Source: Whitmania pigra (lineage: Eukaryota; Annelida; Clitellata; Hirudinida; Haemopidae). From it: a DNA stretch of 64,000 bases. Under the pieces are notes generated by a model, which was not told the origin of the DNA, did no database searches, and was given only the letters and a program-made list of their open reading frames with translations. Of this stretch, positions 45,418-58,042 are shown piece by piece. How positions within the stretch are numbered: position 1 is the first letter of the stretch; each line of letters begins with the position of its first letter. The position numbers and the translations under genes are program-made. The stretch spans positions 295,001-359,000 of the forward strand of contig JAJTWR010000341.1 in the NCBI GenBank assembly GCA_021613335.1, written 5' to 3'.

Positions 45418-48400
45418 GAAAAAATTGGCACGGGCCAATGGCCCCTCACTGAAATTATTTGTAGTTTAATATTAATTATATAGTTAACCTCATTAAATTG
45501 TCATTATTAATTTTAACATTTATATTTGTGAAATATGATCTAAATTGTAATCACATTCATCTCTTCTTGAATTTAATCCATAAAAACAATTCCAGCCTCC
45601 GCCTTCTTCCATGCACTCATCTTTCGCACTCGACGACCTCGTAGTCGTCATCGGAGGCGACCTCGGCAAACCTCTTTTCCACTTTTACTTTCCATCGTGC
45701 AACGTTTGGATGGAACTCGATCGAAGTGGTAAACGAGTATTTTAAGCATTTTCATTGCTAAACGAACGAAACGTGAGTGTTTATGCAAATGTCCGGGATT
45801 TGGATTACGACGTATTAATTATTATTATTATTATCATCATCATCATTGTCATTGTCGATGTTTTTTGACTTGTTTACCATTTACTAATGTAACTAATCAT
45901 TCGAACAAAAAATCAAACCCTCAATCCCTATCACCAACTTTTTAGCTCCCCACCTGCATTCATTCATTTACCAATCCATCCTTCAATCAAACCAAAAATT
46001 ATTTTGGTTTCGTTAAAGGCATCGAGCTGCCAGAGGAGTTCCGGTACTTTGGGAAGTTCTGGTCGGACGGGGCGGCCATTTTTGGCACGGCAGGTTCCGG
46101 ATCTCTGAGGAGGGCGGGGCTGACGAGGCTGGACTTCGGGGGAGATGTTTACAGACTCATCCGGGAGAGTAAGAGGTGTCGGGGGTCCGAAAGCTGCCAT
46201 CTTTGCAGCGTTAAGACTCACAAGGAGCTTTGCTTGGCAAACAGCTCATCAGCTGATCACCAGTTAGTTGGTTGTGCTTAATTACTTGTCATGTTTTTTT
46301 TAACTCTTTAGTCATTATTATTATTAGAATTATACTTGGTGTTGCTGTTATTATTATTATTAATTATTATTGTTATTATTGTTGTTGTTGTTATTATTAT
46401 TATTGTTGTTATTGTTATTATTATAATTCATACAGATGCTTCAGGATTGGACGTCCGAAACAAGTGACGAAGGACTGCACAGCATCCACCTCTCGACCAA
46501 CTTGCACAAATGTCGGCGTGTTTTAATAATTATGTTGGCGTGTTTCAATAATTATGTTGGCATGTTTTAATAATTATACTTAATTATGGCATGTTTTTAA
46601 GATTGTTTTAACATTTTAAACTTATTATAACGACAAATATCATCAGCAGCATCACCACATTCAAATTGTATTAAAACAGTTAATAGTGCATTTCCTTAGT
46701 TATTGGATGATTAGCCATTACAGAGTTATCTTAGCTATTACTATTAGTGTTGTTGTTGTTATTACCAACATTGCGGTTGTTGTTGTTGTTAACATAACTA
46801 ACTTAAAGACCTATAATACACCCTTCAAGACTGCCCGAGACTGTTCGTGGTGCAGCAAGTGTTCCAAGTGCATCTCTGCCACGGAGGACTGCAGCAGAAC
46901 GTGCATCCTCTCCTTCCTCGAAGGGGCTCAGCATGGATCCAATGACTCGGAGGTCGAGAGTTCAACTCCTACCACCTGCAGAACTTTCGTGAACTGTTCC
47001 GACTGCCTGAAGGAAGACAAGTGCGCATGGAGGATTCCTCGATGCAGTGCGAAAGGTTCGACTCGATCGATTGATTCGTCTTTCAATCGGTCAATTGATT
47101 ATCGACAGTAGTTTGTTTATTAGTTGAAGGGTTACTACCATCACAATAATCATCATATCATTATCATGCCATCATCGCATCATCATCACCACCATCGCCA
47201 AACATTTACAAACCATCCCCTATACTTTCCGAAAGGTTGCTCTCCCGGCAGATGTCACCCTCGGTCGTCCAATTCAAGCCTGGGTTCAAAATGCCCCCCT
47301 CCCTGCAGACAGCACACCTCATGTTCCACCTGCTTGAATTCGGACTCCACCTGTCTCTGGAGCGTAACGAGTTTAAAGGTAACAATACCTGTTAAATGCC
47401 TATTGGCTTAAGTGCAAAGACTTACTTCGTAGAATTCAAAACATGGCAGTTACATGGTATTTTTTTCTTATTGGTTGTGTTCAGATTGCAGCTGAAAATA
47501 TTTTATGCTAATGAATGCCTTGTGACATTATTTAATTATTTAATTTAATGCTGAATTGGTAATTATAACTGCTATATTTATTTTAAATTCAATTTCCGTC
47601 GCTACTTAAACCTCACGTCTCATGAAATATTTTAAAATTCAACAAATGATCGTAATCTTAATCTCCTCACCTTTCGTTCGAGACAAAATTCATCGAAATT
47701 CAACGCACAAAAATCCAAAGACCCGAAACCTCTTTCCAGTGCTACTCGGCTTACGAAATCGGACTGTCCTGTTCTTTCGGGGAGTGTGGAGCCCTCCTGT
47801 CTTGGGGCCAGAAGCACCTCTGCCCCAAAGGGTGCGAGAGTGAGAGTTCGTGTTCTTTGTGTCTGAGGAAGCCCCACTGTGGTTGGTGCAGTTCCAGGAG
47901 GGTGAAGCCCGATCCGGGCGGTGTGGGCATGTGCATGGAGGGTGGTCTGAATGGACCCCGTTTCAACGCCTGCCAGACGGATCTGTTTGCCCGAGATGGT
48001 CTGTGTTTGTGTCTGTGTTTTTATTTTTGAGGATTTATGATGATTTATCTTTTTGTAATTCTTTATGATTATTTATCTTTATTAAATTGTATGTTTTAAC
48101 TTTTATAATGTATATTTACATTCATTTATTTTAATTGCAACGTTTTTACTATGAAATATATCTCTAAATTCATCTCCATAACGTAGTAGATTTAAAGCCT
48201 ATAATATCAAAAACTGGTTCAAAACAAAATAACTAGTAATTAAACGATTTCAAATTTGTTTATGCACTAAGTGATTCCAATTTGTATCAGTGGTCACTTG
48301 TAACAATATTTTAGGTTTAAATAAAATAAAATAAATGCTCAGCCTGATTATGATGATGATGGTGGTGGTGGTGGTGGTGATGATGATTGTGGTGGTGATG

Positions 48401-51400
48401 ATGATGATTGTTATAATTGCCAGGCGCCAAGACCAAAGAGGACAGCCTCTTGCCAACAGTTTCCGCTGTCGAGTGGTCCTTCGTCGCATGCCCAGGGGAG
48501 GACGAGTGCGAGAACGGACACCACACGTGCGACGACAACTCGCAGTTCTGCACGGACAAGGAAGATGGTTTCGAGTGCCGGTGCAAGGACGGGTTCAACT
48601 TCAACACGGAGTGAGTGCAAGCCAGTGATGAAAATGATGATGATGATGATGATGGTGACGATGACAATAAATTATTATTAATAATAACATAAAAATTATT
48701 AAGGCTCGGGAGATGCCAGCCTCATTGCAAGCAGGGCTGCCTCCACGGAACGTGTGCAAGTCCCGACGTGTGCGAATGTCACTTCGGTTACGTCGGACGA
48801 AACTGCAGCGTCGAATGCCAGTGCAACAAGCACAGCAACTGCGAGAGCGAACTCAACAAGGCCAAGTGCCTGAACTGCAGCAACAACACCATGGTTGGTC
48901 GAATGTTCAGTCATGCATGACTTGATTTTACGCTACAATTGCGTGTTTTTTTGTTTGTTTTTTTTGAATGGTGTGACTTTTTTGGATGCCTGCACTTTTG
49001 CACGTTTAAATCTGTATGCATTTAATTTGAATTCTTTCAAAAATACGCTCCGCAATCAAGATGAATTCGACCTCCTCTTGACATCACCACTGTTGAGTTC
49101 GACATCGTTTTCCAGGGTAGCACGTGTGACTTGTGTCGTCCGCTGTTCGTCGGGAATCCCAAGAACGGAGGAAAGTGTGAACCTTGCCTGAAGTACTGCA
49201 ACGAGCACTCGAGGGTCTGCTTGTCGAGGGCGGACTTCAATCACACCCTCAACTACCCCGACCTCCCGACGAACGAGGAGAATGTGAGTTGTTGTTGCTG
49301 CTGCTGCTGTTGAGTCTGGGTTTTCCTGAGGTGATTGATGACGATGATGATGATGGCGGTGATGGTGGTGGTGATGATGATGATGATGATGATGATTGTT
49401 TTATTCGAATGTGACATCACTTGTAACATTGTTACATTTTACTGCCGCAATGGTCTTTAAAATAAATTTAAATAAATAAAGTATAATAAATAAAAACTAG
49501 TTATTACAATTATAATTGTGGCGTCATTTTTAGTCATCACTCCTGTCTATTGCCATTTTACTGCAATCATTCAGATAGGACAGTGGCTTAAGGCAGGTTC
49601 CTCCGACTCGAAGAACACAAAGTGCAAGTCGTGCTCCAACAACACCCAGGGGGACAGGTGCGAGAAGTGCAAACCGGGACACTTCAGGCAGCCACACCTC
49701 CTGCCATCCACCGCCTGTCAAAAGTTTGTTTTCCACAATGGCCGATTGTTTTACGAACAGTCATGTTGATGATGATGATGGCGATGGTAGTGGTGGCGGT
49801 TATGATTACGATGATGATGATGAGGGTGGAGGCGGAAGTGTATTATTTATTTTCTGAATACTGGATATTTATTGAATTTATAGCAATGATAATGTTATAT
49901 AATGATTAATTGATGACCCTTCAGGTGCCTGTGCAACGGACACAGCGACTACTGCGACCCGGAGAAGGGCGACGGATGCGACTGCAGAAACAACACCAAG
50001 TCGCCCAGGTGCGACTCGTCCGACTCGTCGAAACTCTGCTTCAAAGTCCAGGTGAGGATATGACCTCTTGACCTTGAGTTTACGATGTTTTGATTATTTT
50101 GGATGTTTTTGGATAGTTTAGCATCTTATTTTTTGATTAGTGGATTTCAAGTGTTCTCCTATCTCAACAACTCATTAACATGTTTAAATCGATAATATGT
50201 TGACTACTGAATTTTTAAAATGATTCACAAATAATGGTTATAATAATACGTTAACTACTGACAACGTTTACAAATAATCACGTTGGTCGACCTCAGTGCT
50301 CCCAGTGCGTCGACAACTTCCTCGGAACGCCCACGGACGGCCACCAGTGCTACCGGCAGATGTCCGTCGAGAGCCAGCACTGCTTCGACCCCCTCACCCA
50401 AATGAACTGCAACCCCACCCGAGACCCCGACCCCCTCCTGAGGAATAGGACGGTCTTCTTCGCCATCCAGCCAAAGTACCTCAACGTCAACATCAGGATT
50501 TTCATTGACGTCACCAGGGGAGGTTGGTCTTGCGGGCTTGTTTTGGGCTTTTAATTGTTGTTGTTTCCACAAATGGTGATGATATGAATGGGGATATTTT
50601 TTATTGTTGCTATTGTTGTCATGTTGTTATAAATCATAAAACATGTAACTCATTAATTTTACTTTGATTTAATTAAAATTTAATTAATTTCAATTAAAAA
50701 TTTATTATGGTAAAACATGTTAAATGTTGTCGTCTCTTTTTCTCCAGGCCTGAACTTGTACTTTGCACCGTTCGACAATGCCTTCCAGGTTTTCGTGAAT
50801 CCGCAGGATGGCATCCACAGGGTTGTGGTTGACCCGGCCTACAAACTCTACGACCCCAAAGCTGGGGTCACCATTAACAACGCCCGAGAAGGCGAGGAAT
50901 ATGACGATCACTACGTCACGGATCACGTCGACAGAGACAACGATGCCGACGATAATAACAATGACGACGACGACGACGACGATGAAAACAGCGACGACAA
51001 CGAAGATGAACAGAGGGGTAATGAGAAGCCCGACTCCCACCACAAGAAATCAACCGGTGCCCGATTAAAAAGGGGATTCACCTCCGTCTCTAGCAGGAAC
51101 AAAAAGTTTGGCACAAGTCAAACCAAGGAGAGGTCATACCCCAGCACCAGCACTGCTCCTCCCCAGAAGAGCCAAATGTCTTTCCAGAATGACAAACAGC
51201 CGGGCTCGGACAAATTCTTCCATCTGGAAAAGGTCCGAGCCAAAGGACTGACGACCTTCATCACCGTCGACAAGCCAGAGACTTTTCTCTTCGTGGAAAA
51301 CATCGTCAACCGTCTGGTGGTCATACTCCCGAACAACGTTCACCCCCTCAAGGTGGCCCGGTTCTACCTGGTTCTTTTGGGGGTGCACTATGAATCCTAC

Positions 51401-51961
51401 GGTTCGGTCTACATGAGGCAGGACCAGCCTCACATTGACTTGTTTGTCTTCTTTTCTGTCTTCTTCTCCTGCTTCTTCCTATTCCTGGCAGTCTGCGTAC
51501 TACTGTGGAAAGCTAAGCAAATGAACGACGCTCGTAGGTCGCGACACCGAAGCTTGCTCGAAATGGAGCACATGGCTTCTCGGCCGTCGGCGCACGTCAT
51601 CGTCGTCGTCGACGGCCACAGCGGCATCGGCGACTTCTACGGCAAGGAGATGCGAACGTCGATTAGTCACCAACAGGGCTCGTTCAAAGCCCACGTCGGC
51701 CCGAACAACGCCGATTGCGACAAGCTTACCGCCTCGACGACTTCGACTACCAGAGCGACTAGCGTCGGTCGAACGCAGAACAAGAAGGTCAAGAACTTTG
51801 TCGTCCATCCGATCGCCGTCGAATACGCGCACGACAACGCCGTGGCCGTCGCCACGTTCCTCTTCGAACTGCCGGGGGCCAACACGGCGCGCATACGGTC
51901 CTGTTTCGGGTCGTGCATGATCCTTCCCGGCTCCAACCTTCAGTCCTCGACGAAGGTCTAA
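35469..51961 (+). CDS. MEGF8: Multiple EGF-like domains protein 8
   Basis: About 32 exons join to roughly 2,770 residues (human 2,845). Domains in order: hydrophobic signal region, CUB with [12 protein letters not shown] (35.5-36.4 kb), EGF pair, first kelch block and PSI-type Cys modules in one large exon (36590-38318), further PSI repeats (39.0-40.3 kb), a calcium-binding [23 protein letters not shown] (40718-40952), laminin-type EGFs (41.3-41.9 kb), second CUB (41.97-43.1 kb), second kelch block (43651-46262), PSI modules (46.4-48.0 kb), EGF with [14 protein letters not shown] (48424-48610), laminin EGFs (48.7-50.5 kb), and a last exon (50748-51961) with a single membrane span. [20 protein letters not shown] and VLLWKAKQ at the span match the vertebrate protein almost exactly. 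MEGF8 is a single-pass receptor that, with MGRN1-type ligases in vertebrates, dampens Hedgehog signalling and shapes left-right and BMP-dependent patterning. Several introns hold microsatellites. Confidence 0.96.
40006..40042 (+). repeat. (CATC)n tract serving as polypyrimidine tract of a MEGF8 exon
   Basis: CTTTCCTCCATCCATCCATC and further CATC units run straight into the CACCAG acceptor at 40042. The microsatellite is the 3' splice-site pyrimidine tract of the exon that begins GAGAAACAACATAACGTGG. Confidence 0.8.
40383..40490. repeat. Tandem repeat, about 28 bp unit, in MEGF8 intron
   Basis: About four units of TTGTCTTTTATTAATATTAA followed by TCATAA. Confidence 0.85.
42692..42841 (+). mobile_element. 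tRNA-derived SINE, copy 3
   Basis: GGCGTGCAGGTTAGCCGAAC (A-box region), then GTGTTCGAAACCC (B box), CCCTTGGGAAGGAGCGCTAT and an ATATAAATGGAGTTACAATT tail with three AATTAC units. It is the best preserved copy in the window and lies in a MEGF8 intron between the second CUB exons. Confidence 0.88.
43289..43392 (+). CDS. MEGF8: Linker exon of MEGF8 replacing the usual EGF pair
   Basis: TTTTACAG acceptor at 43288, donor GTGAGA at 43393. The 104-nt length supplies exactly the phase shift needed between the upstream exon (ends in phase 0 at 43105) and the kelch exon at 43651 (needs two bases). It reads [20 protein letters not shown] then [14 protein letters not shown]: proline-rich with two Cys and no EGF pattern. 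It is part of the MEGF8 transcript listed above, entered separately because its identity rests on phase and splice sites alone. Confidence 0.55.
45066..45150. repeat. Tandem duplication, about 41 bp unit, in MEGF8 intron
   Basis: AATTTATTTGCAAATTAACA followed by TAATCAATTA.CAATTTA occurs twice in tandem. Confidence 0.85.
46512..46600. repeat. Tandem repeat, about 26 bp unit, in MEGF8 intron
   Basis: Three to four units of GTTGGCGTGTTTTAATAATT.AT with point changes. It begins immediately after the donor of the MEGF8 exon that ends at 46511. Confidence 0.8.
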
Positions 51962-53642
51962 AAGGGCACTTGTTTAACCGCGTCTTCATAGGTTCAATAT
52001 AGTTTTTGTTGTTCCCATTCGATGGTGCATCTTGCGTGTTTTCTGCTTCCTTCCCCTGACAGTTGGCAATATCACTCAACAGAAAGCACTTAACTTAAAA
52101 CACTTAACCTTTCTACTAAATGTCGTCAGAAGCCAAATAACCTACTTGTTTTATCTTTTGGGGTTTTTTTCTTTTCTTTAAAATTGTGAGTTTTATTTAA
52201 GCCGTTCGAACTTATTATTATTATTATTATTAATTATGTATTAACTCGTTTATATAACAATCAAAGTAGCCGACGGTTTTTGCCAATTTGCAGCTATCTG
52301 TCGGTCCGCCGAACTGATACTTTGTGGCTTTATTAATTTTTTAATTCCTTTGCCAATTAGGTCATAGGTGACGTAAGACTAATCAACCACGTAATAATTG
52401 ATATTAAAACTTGTACAAAAATCATAAAATATTGAAAGCAACCCTAGTTGAATTTAATAGGAATGTAAAGCATATACATTTGAATAAAATAAAAATATAA
52501 AACACATTTAATCGAGTTATAAAGGGAGATGATTGTTGATATTCCCCAAAAAATCCAGAGAAGTTTTCACCGATGACCCTATCCTCGTCAGAAAGCTATG
52601 TCGATGGCTCTCGTTAATAAATTACTCTGATTACCTTAGCAAAGACATTTATACCAGTTCATCCAAATTCGTTTTGCAGTAGAAAAAGGCGCAAAAATTT
52701 AGTTAAACTAAATACTATTTTTCTTCGATCTTCCTCACTTTTCCTCCAAATAAAATATTCTGCGAATATTAAACTTTGCATCGAAAAACTTCAAAATATT
52801 GTGACATGAACGTTAATCCAACGTGAGGGTATGTATTATTCCTTCAGATTTGGAAAAGCATATTAGACTCAGCGCAGGAAGAAAATTTCTTTCATGGAGT
52901 TTTGCAGTCGCATTATTATCATGACCTTCTTTAATCCTTTTATGATACAGCTGATTTTACTGTGTTTTTACTGCAGATTGGCTTAAATTCGGATGTTTAA
53001 CTCTGAAATGTCTGCATAAGCTACCATTTGTCTGATAAGTAGCACAAACAACCTCCCCCCCATCTTTTTTGGCGCGTTTAAGTGTTTTTATATCTAACAG
53101 CGCTCGAGAATTCTAGCACTTTTAACAAATTATTTCGTTAGTAAAAAATTAGTACATTTATATTTCAATTCCTTTAGGTAGCGCTGTATTCATCAATATT
53201 CATGTAACTTTTGATTTTGAAAGACCTTGGTAATTATCAGGGTCCGAAGGTTTGAGTCCTCAAATTTTTAATGATTGTTACCATGATTGCGCATGACAAA
53301 GTTCTTGCAATGTGGAATTGACCTTTTGCAATAGAAAGGTTTGTAAAACTTTAGAAGAACGTTAGACTCTAAGCAGAAAAACAGTTTTAAAAATGCTCTC
53401 AAGTTTGTGTTATTTGCCAAATAAATTTAATGCAAAAAAATTTAGAAATTTAAAAATGCAAATTTAATTAATTAGAAGTGACAATAAAAATTTAAACATT
53501 GTTGACTAATCATGTATTTTTAACCAAATGTCATATTGCGGCCCATTTAAGTTTTCTTCTCGATGTTTTGCTAGCTTCGGCGAGTTCCAGCTTCTAGTCG
53601 TTCGCTGATTTTAAAATTTTTATTAATAATATTCCGATTACT
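51962..53642. other. MEGF8 3' UTR and intergenic region before BOLA3
   Basis: A candidate MEGF8 poly(A) signal AATAAA lies at about 52484. The rest is AT-rich with no gene, repeat array or ORF of note. The last 100 bases precede the BOLA3 start and carry its promoter. Confidence 0.45.
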
Positions 53643-54678
53643 ATGTCGCTGAGGAGACTTTGCAGCCAAACTTTAGAGGTCACGAAGCGATGCTTTTCTC
53701 TAAGTACATCATTTCGTACGAATACCGATGATGGAGAAAAGAAATATACCGAAGGAGAGCTGAAAATTATGGGAACGCTGCGGGCAGCGTTTCCCGACGC
53801 ATTTTCAATCCAAGTCCTTGACGTATCAGGTTGGATGCTGTAAACGATTAAATTGGTTGATTTCGAGGAGATGTGAATGTGATTTAATTTTTACCGTTAC
53901 AGGCGGTTGCGGATCTATGTACGAGGTGTACATCGCAAGCAAACAATTTGAGGGAGTCAGAACACTGCAGCAGCACAAAATGGTCAATGAGGTTGGTGCA
54001 GTCACTCAACAATAACAGCAAAATAGAATCTTATGCAAGCAAGTTGTACAGCAAGTATTTAGCAGAACACATGTTGCACATGGAAGAAAAATGGCTTACA
54101 TCCTAGCCATGTATAGATTGGAAGAACCTGCTAGCTATTGACAATTTTGGCTCTGTCTCTGCACATGTAATTCCCAGCAGGCAACTGTTGGATAACACTT
54201 CACAAAACAAAACCTCATAACTCTCAAATATGAACTTATAAGTTATTATAAACCCCAAAATCCTGTTGAGCTCCCCTTGATCACGCTTGACCATCCCATA
54301 GAAAATCAAGCATCCAGATCCTTCATATCCTTTTAATGTATTTTTTATTTAAGAAGTCTGATAAATTACATCTGCACATTGTAGATTAAATGAACTTTAA
54401 AGCAAAGTATTGATCATTTTGTGTAGCCTAGGTCAATCTGACTTATACCATATGCAAATGCTTTTAGTTGTTGGCAACTTCTAGATACTAATTAACATTT
54501 AGGAATATTCTATAATACTCAGTTACATAATTTGAGTAGCTTAAATTCTTGTTCACTTTTCATCTAACCGTTGATTGAAGTGAAAAACCGATAATAATAT
54601 TTGAAGGTCCTCAAGGAAGAGATCAAAGTCATGCACGGCCTAAGGATAACGACATCGCCAACGCACCCACCTCAGTGA
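53643..54678 (+). CDS. BOLA3: BolA-like protein 3 (mitochondrial Fe-S assembly)
   Basis: Three exons (53643-53829, 53903-53991, 54607-54678) join in frame to 115 residues. The N-terminus MSLRRLCSQTLEVTKRCFSL is basic and hydroxylated, consistent with a mitochondrial targeting peptide. The BolA core follows: EGELKIMGTLRAAFPDAFSI, VLDVSGGCGSMYEVYI, the FEG.RTLQQHKMVNE signature, then LKEEIKVMHGLRITT. The conserved Cys of the GGCG loop and the His of QQHKMVN, which bind a cluster with glutaredoxin 5 in the family, are present. BOLA3 acts with NFU1 to deliver 4Fe-4S clusters to lipoate synthase and respiratory enzymes. It is convergent with the FUBP-like gene downstream. Confidence 0.95.
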
Positions 54679-55373
54679 ATGACACCTTTTATTTTAATGA
54701 CACAGAAAAAATAATGATCGGAACGCGTCGGATGCAAACGAATAAACCACAATAAATTTCCGATGCCTAAAAATTATCCTCACTTCGTCTGCAAAATAAT
54801 CGACAACAATCAAAAGCCGTTCGACGGGGCGTTCGCCTAGCCGACTGCAGGAACGAATCGGGCAACTCGACTTGCATAGATTCAAAGTATACAAATTATC
54901 ATCCGAAAGTCTGATCGTCTGACAGTTACGCATCTACTCTGTACAACGAGGAAGTCAAGTCATAAGTTTACGAACGTCCCCGCAACGGCCCGTGGGGAGG
55001 TGCAAGAATAGCACGGTACCGTTCAAAAAGTTCCCTCGGATTGGCATTCTCCTACTAACTGAAGCTTAACGAATCAGATGAAGTCCCTAACAAACCCAAA
55101 CATGATCAAAAAAAAATCGCTGGCCTCCAGAGATGCAGGGCAAGGTCGCGCCCCTCCGAGCACTTATTTACAAGTTGTCGCTAGGCGCATGGGGGGGTTT
55201 GGGTGAGGTCGACGTTCATAAAAATAATTCTGCATCGAGAGTGCGATCGGAAGTAAACGAAATGTTCTGAAATCAATGTAAAAAAAAAGGAACAAAACTC
55301 TCTTAGCCCCGCCTTGCTCTCAATTTTAAAGTCGTTGCTATAAATATTATCCAATCAGCTGCTCTGTCCTGTT
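54679..55373. other. Convergent 3' region between BOLA3 and FUBP-like gene
   Basis: About 700 bp, less AT-rich than the other spacers, holding the two 3' UTRs. Short open frames here have no family match. Confidence 0.45.
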
Positions 55374-57989
55374 TCATTGGGCGAGGTGAGAGGTCGCAGC
55401 AGCCTGGAGAATGGCTTGGGCCTGTTGATGCATCCCCTGCTGTCTGTAGTAGTCCACCCATTGGAGGCTATAATCTGGCTGTCCTGTCTGGGGATTGATG
55501 CCTGAAATGGTCAATAACATGTTGACCAAATTCTCGAGTGTTTTTGTTTTTCATCCACATTACATTTTGTTTGGGCAGTAGCTAAGTAATATAGTAACGA
55601 CGGTAATAGATTGCATCGCAAGCTCGAGGCAATAGGTATGTCATTCCCTCCGGGAAGGGAATGCATACAAAATCCTCGATCAGGAGCATTCAAGCAAAAT
55701 CCGAAACGTCCACCAATCGGCGTAGTCGCAAAAAAAGGCTCACCCGCCGGAGAGGGTAGAGCAGTCCTCTGTAGGAACTGGGATTGCTGTTGCGGCATGA
55801 GCTGTTGCTGTTGACTGAAGAAGAAAGCCGCCCACTGGTTTTGCAACTCGGCCTGTTTCACTAAAAACAAAATAACAACATAATGTAACACTAGGCAAAA
55901 GTTCATTCAAAAAGTCTTCGAAGGAGAAATGGAATGATGAGGGCAACCCACGTTGGTCAACAGGGGAGGAAAGGTTGGGGCTGGTCTGAGCATAGGCAGT
56001 CTGGAAGGAGGTCTGCCATGTCTGAATTGGGGACATGAAGTTCTGCTGCTGCTGTAGAATTTGCTGCAGTACTTGGTCCTGGACACTGATAGAATGAAAA
56101 GCAGTTATTGTTATCGTTTATGTTAATGTTATGTTAATGTTTAACGAGAAATGAAGGAGTGCTAGCAATTTTCAAAGTAGTCCTGTATTTGTATTCTTTT
56201 GAGCATGTATGGATAGGATGCGAAGGAACTTATTAAGCAATCCACCATTCACATAGTGCTCCTACCCGAGGACGCTCCCCGACTGGGTTGCGAACACAAC
56301 ACGTAACGACTGTTGTTTTCACTGTCGTGCACATGCATGCAACCCTCTGAGTCAACTCTCATGCCAATCTATTTATACTTCTAGACGGATCAATTTTGAC
56401 GAAGACAAACGATGCTATGAGCACATAACAATTATTTTTCCTTAGATTTTCAATAATATTTTGCTGAATTGGGTAGTTTTGAAGGCCAATCATTGAGACG
56501 AAAATCATGCGATAAGAAAGATAAACGATCACAAAATCAACCTGGCATGTTGTCCGCAGAGGCTGGTGTTGGCATCCCGAGCCATGCCCATCGTTGCAGA
56601 AGGTCCGTTCACTGCAACCTTCAAGGAGAAAAATTTCATTCACTCGCTGCTATTAAGCGAGCGCCGAACCCATCGCAGTACAATTAAGTTTTTGCTTTTA
56701 TAATTAAGTATTATTGATAGCCAGCCAATTTGTCAAGTTAGCCAACGGATCGCATTCCTTTACACGATGATAATAAAATAAAAGTAACAGTCGTGAAGCA
56801 GAGGTACATAAATGGTTGGTATCTTAACCTACCATCTTGTGCCTATTAAATAACTCACAAGACGTCTGAGAAATCGGGCGAACGGACAAAAAATAAAAGA
56901 GAAACAACACATCCAACTGTCTGACCTTGTCTGATATGAGTCTAATGGCGGTCTGCATCTGCTCCGTCGTTCCTTGTATTTTGAAGATTCTTTCCGGCAG
57001 GGACGACGTCACCGGATCTCTCATCAACTCCACCTGGGCGCCGGACAGCCTGCATATCTCCCTGATTGTTTCTCCTCCTAAGGGGTGCATTGCATTGCAT
57101 TTTGAGAATGGAAAATTATCGTCGTCATCGTACCAACCTTTTCCTATGACCAGCCCGCATTTATGCGCGGGCACGCTGAAGGTGGTCTCCTCCGGGACCT
57201 TGCCGGAGTCTTGGCTCGAGCTGCACTTGTTCCAGCTACTGGTTCCCTGCCGTTCCTGTGTAAGATCGAAAGGAACACAATATCAATAGAGTAAAGAGCA
57301 TAGGGGCAGAAAGCCCCGGTCGAAAATCATCATCGGACTGTCGGAATCGATACTGACGACGATCTCCTGGATGAGGCCAATGGCCGTCTGCATCTGCTCC
57401 GAATTCCCGGTGATGTTGCACAGTCGGTTCGGCCCGGAGGACTCGTCGTCCGGTCGAAACTGGATCCTCGCTCCAGACTCCTGTTGGATCTTCTTGATCA
57501 TCTCTCCTCCTTTGCCTATCACGATCCCTATCACCGAACGATTGACCGGAATCTGGTGTGAAAGGTTAAAGTTCGATGAGAAAAAGGGGTAAAAGTGAAT
57601 CAATCTAATGGGAAACGACTGAATAAAACCCACATCAATGCTGGTTCTTTGACTGCTATTGTAATCGGAGTACATGCCGAATTGCTGGAAAAGTAAATTG
57701 CTTTTGAGAATGATGAGAATTTGCGATTTTGAACGGCATTGAAATTAAAAATTATAACTCTTAATTAATTAGTTTTCATCGCATCATGAATATTTAATTC
57801 AAAGGTCGGAATGAAAATGATCGCAATAATGACGACTGATCCTACCTGCCCATCTTTATCAGCCAGAAGCTCTAAGACTTTTTCTTTAGCTTTCTGCAAC
57901 AAAATATATAATGAATAGATTTAACAAAATAAACATGGCTGATAACTCATAAATCATTGAAACATAAAGAAACAACTATAATAATAATA

Positions 57990-58042
<53 letters not shown>

